Assembly (NCBI GenBank): GCA_963733265.1
Contig: CAVTCF010000001.1
Location: 1,178,001-1,242,000, forward strand
DNA from: PALSA-1006 sp963733265
GTDB taxonomy: Bacteria > Pseudomonadota > Gammaproteobacteria > Burkholderiales > Gallionellaceae
Length of the DNA stretch: 64,000 nucleotides
Direction: 5' to 3'
The translations under genes and the position numbers were made by a program. The notes beneath the pieces were generated by a model that saw only the letters and a program-made list of their open reading frames with translations, did not search any database and was not told the origin of the DNA. Of this stretch, positions 61,503 to 64,000 are shown in pieces. The stretch's first letter is position 1; the number at the start of each line of letters is the position of its first letter.

Positions 61503-61921
61503 TTACACCTGATAACGATTCGATCATTTCTGACGAGCAGCAGCGTTACGCGACCTGGTTGAATTGGGGTATGCGTTCGGGGTTGGCGATTCTTGTCGTA
61601 TCGTTTCTTGCCTATGTATTGGGTTGGTTGCCCGCACATTTTCCTTTGGAACAGTTGCCCAACGTGTGGAGTCTACCGACGGCTGAATACCTGAAGCAGA
61701 CAAACGCTCCGACGGGATGGGCGTGGTTAAAGCTGATTGGTTATGGAGACTTCGCCGGGTTGATCGGTATCGCTTGGCTGTCTGCCTGTTCGCTGCTGTG
61801 TCTATTGGCTGTGATGCCCATCTATGTGCGCCGCAAAGATTGGATGTTCGTGGCGATATGTGTCTGCGCTTTGCTGGTGCAATTGTTTGCTGCGTCCGGT
61901 ATTCTGAGCTCCGTTCATTAA
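61499..61921 (+). CDS. Small membrane protein of the soe operon
   Basis: This is a 140-residue protein starting with GTG, overlapping the exporter stop as GTGA. Three hydrophobic helices are visible (about 26-47, 82-108 and 114-135). DUF1634-type membrane proteins often follow TauE/SafE genes, and this could be a member or an analogue, but I cannot assign the family from the sequence. Tight coupling implies that it works with the exporter. Confidence 0.75.
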   Translation: MITPDNDSIISDEQQRYATWLNWGMRSGLAILVVSFLAYVLGWLPAHFPLEQLPNVWSLPTAEYLKQTNAPTGWAWLKLIGYGDFAGLIGIAWLSACSLLCLLAVMPIYVRRKDWMFVAICVCALLVQLFAASGILSSVH

Positions 61922-61931
61922 GGGTTAAAAC

Positions 61932-62753
61932 ATGGGCAATTACCCGTTTAATCGAATTTTATTGGCTACAGAGCATACTGAATTTGATGTTGGTGCAGAG
62001 CGCCTCGCTTTTGCTATGGCAAAGCGTTGCGGCTTGCCCCTGCTAGTCGTAATTCCTATGCTGGATAATCCAGAATACGAAGCCGAGATGCCCGAGTTGG
62101 TGCTGCGCGACGAATTGGAAATTGCAGATAAGATCAGTGCCCTACGCCTGCTGGCGGATGCCGCAGGTGTGCAACTTGATGTGCGTGTGCGGCGCAGGTC
62201 TGAAATTCATATTGGGATCGTGGCTGAAGCCAATGAATCGAAAGCTGATCTGATCATAATCCGGCGACGCGGCAAGCCTAGTTTTCTGGCGCGTTTGTTG
62301 GTGGGGGAGATGGTCAGTAAAGTCATACGTGATACATCATGCAGTGTCTTGCTGGTACCTCGCGCGGCGGAATTCTGGAGCAAGCGTATTCTTGCTGCGG
62401 TGGGAGATACTCCGGCTGCGCCCAGTATTGCCAAAACAGCAGGAACCATCGCCGGTATTTGCGAGTTGCCGCTCACGATTTTAAGCGTAGCGCCGGATCA
62501 AGAATCGCTGTCAAAAACCCAAAGTCTCAACACCCTGAATGTCGTGCTCGCATCCGCCTCTTCGTCGAATGTTCAAGGCGAAGTTCGTATTGGCAATCTG
62601 GTCGAGCAAACCATCTCCGCCGTAAAAGAATCCGCAGTCGACCTTGTGGTAATCGGACGGCAGCGCTATCACCTCATGCCTTTCGGCAAACAAGGCATCA
62701 TGCAGAACATTGCGGGCAACATGGATGTGCCCACGCTGGTCGTAGCTGCATAA
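61932..62753 (+). CDS. Tandem UspA-domain protein
   Basis: This 273-residue protein has two universal-stress-protein domains (about 5-147 and 150-273). The first begins RILLATEHTEFD and ends SCSVLLVP. The second begins KRILAAVG and ends VPTLVVAA. The ATP-binding Gly-rich loop (GxxGS) is altered in both halves (GKPSFLARLLVGE and GRQRYHLMPFGKQG), so ATP binding is uncertain. It starts 11 bp after the small membrane gene and seems to be the last gene of the soe transcript. Confidence 0.87.
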   Translation: MGNYPFNRILLATEHTEFDVGAERLAFAMAKRCGLPLLVVIPMLDNPEYEAEMPELVLRDELEIADKISALRLLADAAGVQLDVRVRRRSEIHIGIVAEANESKADLIIIRRRGKPSFLARLLVGEMVSKVIRDTSCSVLLVPRAAEFWSKRILAAVGDTPAAPSIAKTAGTIAGICELPLTILSVAPDQESLSKTQSLNTLNVVLASASSSNVQGEVRIGNLVEQTISAVKESAVDLVVIGRQRYHLMPFGKQGIMQNIAGNMDVPTLVVAA

Positions 62754-62767
62754 GTATCCTCTAAAAG

Positions 62768-62807
62768 ATAACCCCAATGGGTTATGCGCTATACCCGTCA
62801 AGGGTAT
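62768..62807. promoter_or_regulatory. Two palindromic operator candidates upstream of tusA
   Basis: ATAACCC-N4-GGGTTAT (62768-62785) and ATACCC-N5-GGGTAT (62791-62807) are perfect palindromes lying side by side, about 100-140 bp before tusA. They use the same half-sites as the palindromes upstream of soeA. This is a probable binding array for the NarL-like regulator encoded at 53836. Confidence 0.55.
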
Positions 62808-62906
62808 GGACGCAATCCGGCTGTGCGTTCTTAATAATGCGTCCGCATTTTAATCATGGAATTTCCTGTTTTTAGCGGCAATTTATTAACTCGTTGGAGA
62901 TGAAAA

Positions 62907-63134
62907 ATGAAATTTGATAAAGAGTTCGATGCTAGTGGAATGTCTTGCCCGTTACCAATTGTGAAGACAAAAAAATCATTGGTGGATATGAGCAGCGGTC
63001 AAGTACTCAAAGTAATAGCTACAGACTGCGGCGCAGTTAAAGATATGCAAGCTTTTGCAGACCAGACTGGTAATACTTTGCTGTCTTCTACAGAAGAGTC
63101 GGGCAAATACATTTTTTTCATGAAGAAGAGTTAA
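62907..63134 (+). CDS. tusA: Sulfur carrier protein TusA
   Basis: This 75-residue protein is of the TusA/SirA family with the catalytic Cys14 in the CPLP motif (SGMSCPLPIVKTKK). TusA carries sulfane sulfur as a persulfide; in sulfur oxidisers it passes sulfur between rhodanese, DsrE proteins and the cytoplasmic oxidation systems. It is preceded by TTGGAGATG and followed 31 bp later by dsrE2, a pairing conserved in Allochromatium-like sulfur oxidisers (rhd-tusA-dsrE2). Confidence 0.94.
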   Translation: MKFDKEFDASGMSCPLPIVKTKKSLVDMSSGQVLKVIATDCGAVKDMQAFADQTGNTLLSSTEESGKYIFFMKKS

Positions 63135-63165
63135 TTCTTACGACATCATATCTAAGGGGAAAAGT

Positions 63166-63633
63166 ATGGCAAAAAAAATGGCGATTATCGCCACAAAAGG
63201 CACGCTGGATATGGCGTATCCGCCGTTTATCTTGGCGTCTACCGCTGCCGCACTCGGTTACGATGTGCAGGTTTTTTTCACTTTCTACGGCCTCCAACTG
63301 CTACGCAAAGATCTATCCAATGTGATGATCAGCCCGTTGGCTAATCCGGCCATGCCGATGCCTATCCCGATGCCGGTGATGGTGCAGATGCTGCCCGGTA
63401 TGGAAAGCATGGCGACCATGATGATGAAGCAAAAACTCAAGAAGCACGGCGTCGCCTCGCTGACAGAGTTGCGCGATTTGTGTCTGGAGGCGGATGTGAA
63501 ATTCATTGCCTGCCAGATGACCGTCGATCTGTTCGAGTTCGACAAGAGCGAGTTCATCGATCAAGTGGAATACGGTGGCGCGGCCACATTTATGGGCTTT
63601 GCCGGAGATACCGATATCTGCTTGTTTGTCTAA
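63166..63633 (+). CDS. dsrE2: DsrE2-type sulfur-transfer protein
   Basis: The 155-residue protein has the DsrE/YrkE fold: ATKGTLDMAYPPFILASTAAALGYDVQVFFTFYG at the start, a Met/Pro-rich membrane-active middle (about 57-90), and the conserved Cys116 in FIACQMTVDLF, the likely persulfide carrier. The C-terminal FMGFAGDTDICLFV is hydrophobic, and membrane association is known in this group. Its neighbour tusA is the usual partner. It probably moves sulfane sulfur derived from SQR activity into the cytoplasmic oxidation route. Confidence 0.88.
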   Translation: MAKKMAIIATKGTLDMAYPPFILASTAAALGYDVQVFFTFYGLQLLRKDLSNVMISPLANPAMPMPIPMPVMVQMLPGMESMATMMMKQKLKKHGVASLTELRDLCLEADVKFIACQMTVDLFEFDKSEFIDQVEYGGAATFMGFAGDTDICLFV

Positions 63634-63705
63634 GTGTATCAAGTTGTTTTGATTTGGCTGTAGAACTAACTGCGTCACTAAAAATAATTAATCAGGGAGA
63701 ATCGC

Positions 63706-64000
63706 ATGAAGATTAAAAGATTGGTTGCATCGATGTTTGTTATCAGCGTGGCAGCTTCGCCATTGGCATACGCCACCAACGGTGATGAAATGATGGCTAC
63801 AGGTTCGGAAAATATCGCTTTGGGTGGTTCCGGAGTCGCGCACTTTGTCGGCGCTGAAAGCACGTTTGCTAACCCCGCTATGCTTGGTAAGTCAACCGGG
63901 TCAGAAGTTGCCGGTGGCTTTAATTACTTCAAACCAACCGTAAGCAATAACGGCTTGGGGGGCACAGACTCTACTAGTGGCGCGAGTCCAAGTTACATTC
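63706..64000 (+). CDS. FadL/OmpP1/TodX-family outer-membrane protein, partial
   Basis: The frame from the ATG at 63706 runs off the window end, with 98 codons visible. A signal peptide (MKIKRLVASMFVISVAASPLAYA) precedes a mature N-terminus with the FadL hatch motif: TNGDEMMATGSENIALGGSGVAHFVGAES, then FANPAMLG, equivalent to the NPA motif. FadL-type barrels move hydrophobic compounds across the outer membrane. In sulfur oxidisers they have been found near sulfur genes, so uptake of a hydrophobic sulfur form is conceivable but unproven. AGGGAGA precedes the start. Confidence 0.85.
   Translation, partial: MKIKRLVASMFVISVAASPLAYATNGDEMMATGSENIALGGSGVAHFVGAESTFANPAMLGKSTGSEVAGGFNYFKPTVSNNGLGGTDSTSGASPSYI

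Overview
The window looks like chromosomal DNA from a chemolithotrophic betaproteobacterium, most likely a Nitrosomonadales member (Gallionellaceae- or Sulfuricellaceae-like). The clues are the fused aroA-cmk gene, the order rpsA-ihfB-lapA-lapB-pyrF-rfaE, the ilvE/zinc-finger/waaF group, and a sulfur-oxidation locus with SQR, a SoeABC-type enzyme, TusA and DsrE2. Taxonomy is inferred from gene content only.

1-30.2 kb is core genome. It holds aroA-cmk, rpsA, ihfB, lapAB, pyrF, rfaE1, folC, a SPOR protein, cvpA, purF, metZ, pncC, recA-recX, a TPR response regulator with a minimal kinase, a HbpS/GlcG-like secreted protein, alaS, a lone receiver protein, and on the minus strand pgm, waaF, a zinc-finger protein, ilvE, a FrnE/DsbA protein, a diguanylate cyclase and a lipoprotein. 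Three features of interest sit between or inside these genes. Upstream of alaS is a four-hairpin small RNA candidate with C-rich loops and a sigma-E-like promoter. In folC a palindromic repeat has inserted in frame. Upstream of recA is a GAAC-N4-GTTC palindrome.

30.2-51.5 kb is a defence and mobile-element island. It opens with a tRNA-3'-end-like remnant next to an AlpA-type regulator. It then carries a Type I restriction-modification operon with two extra coupled genes, split by an IS4-family element whose 9-bp target duplication is still intact. Next come a DUF262 / DUF3696-ATPase / unknown triad (Menshen-like) and a complete ABC three-component system (Mrr-like nuclease effector, small middle component, DUF2326 ATPase). 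The island ends in a graveyard: an integrase fragment joined to an IS256 tail, remnants of cheW and a chemoreceptor gene, and an IS21 head joined to an IS110 tail.

51.5-64 kb is a sulfur-oxidation region. On the minus strand are sulfide:quinone oxidoreductase, a DUF2892 membrane protein, a tiny membrane protein, and a NarX/NarL-like two-component pair. On the plus strand is a tightly overlapping operon of a SoeABC-type molybdoenzyme, a TauE/SafE exporter, a small membrane protein and a UspA protein, followed by tusA, dsrE2 and the start of a FadL-type porin. Palindromes of ATA(A/C)CCC and its complement lie upstream of both the soe and the tusA units and weakly near sqr, suggesting that the adjacent two-component system controls sulfide and sulfite oxidation together.
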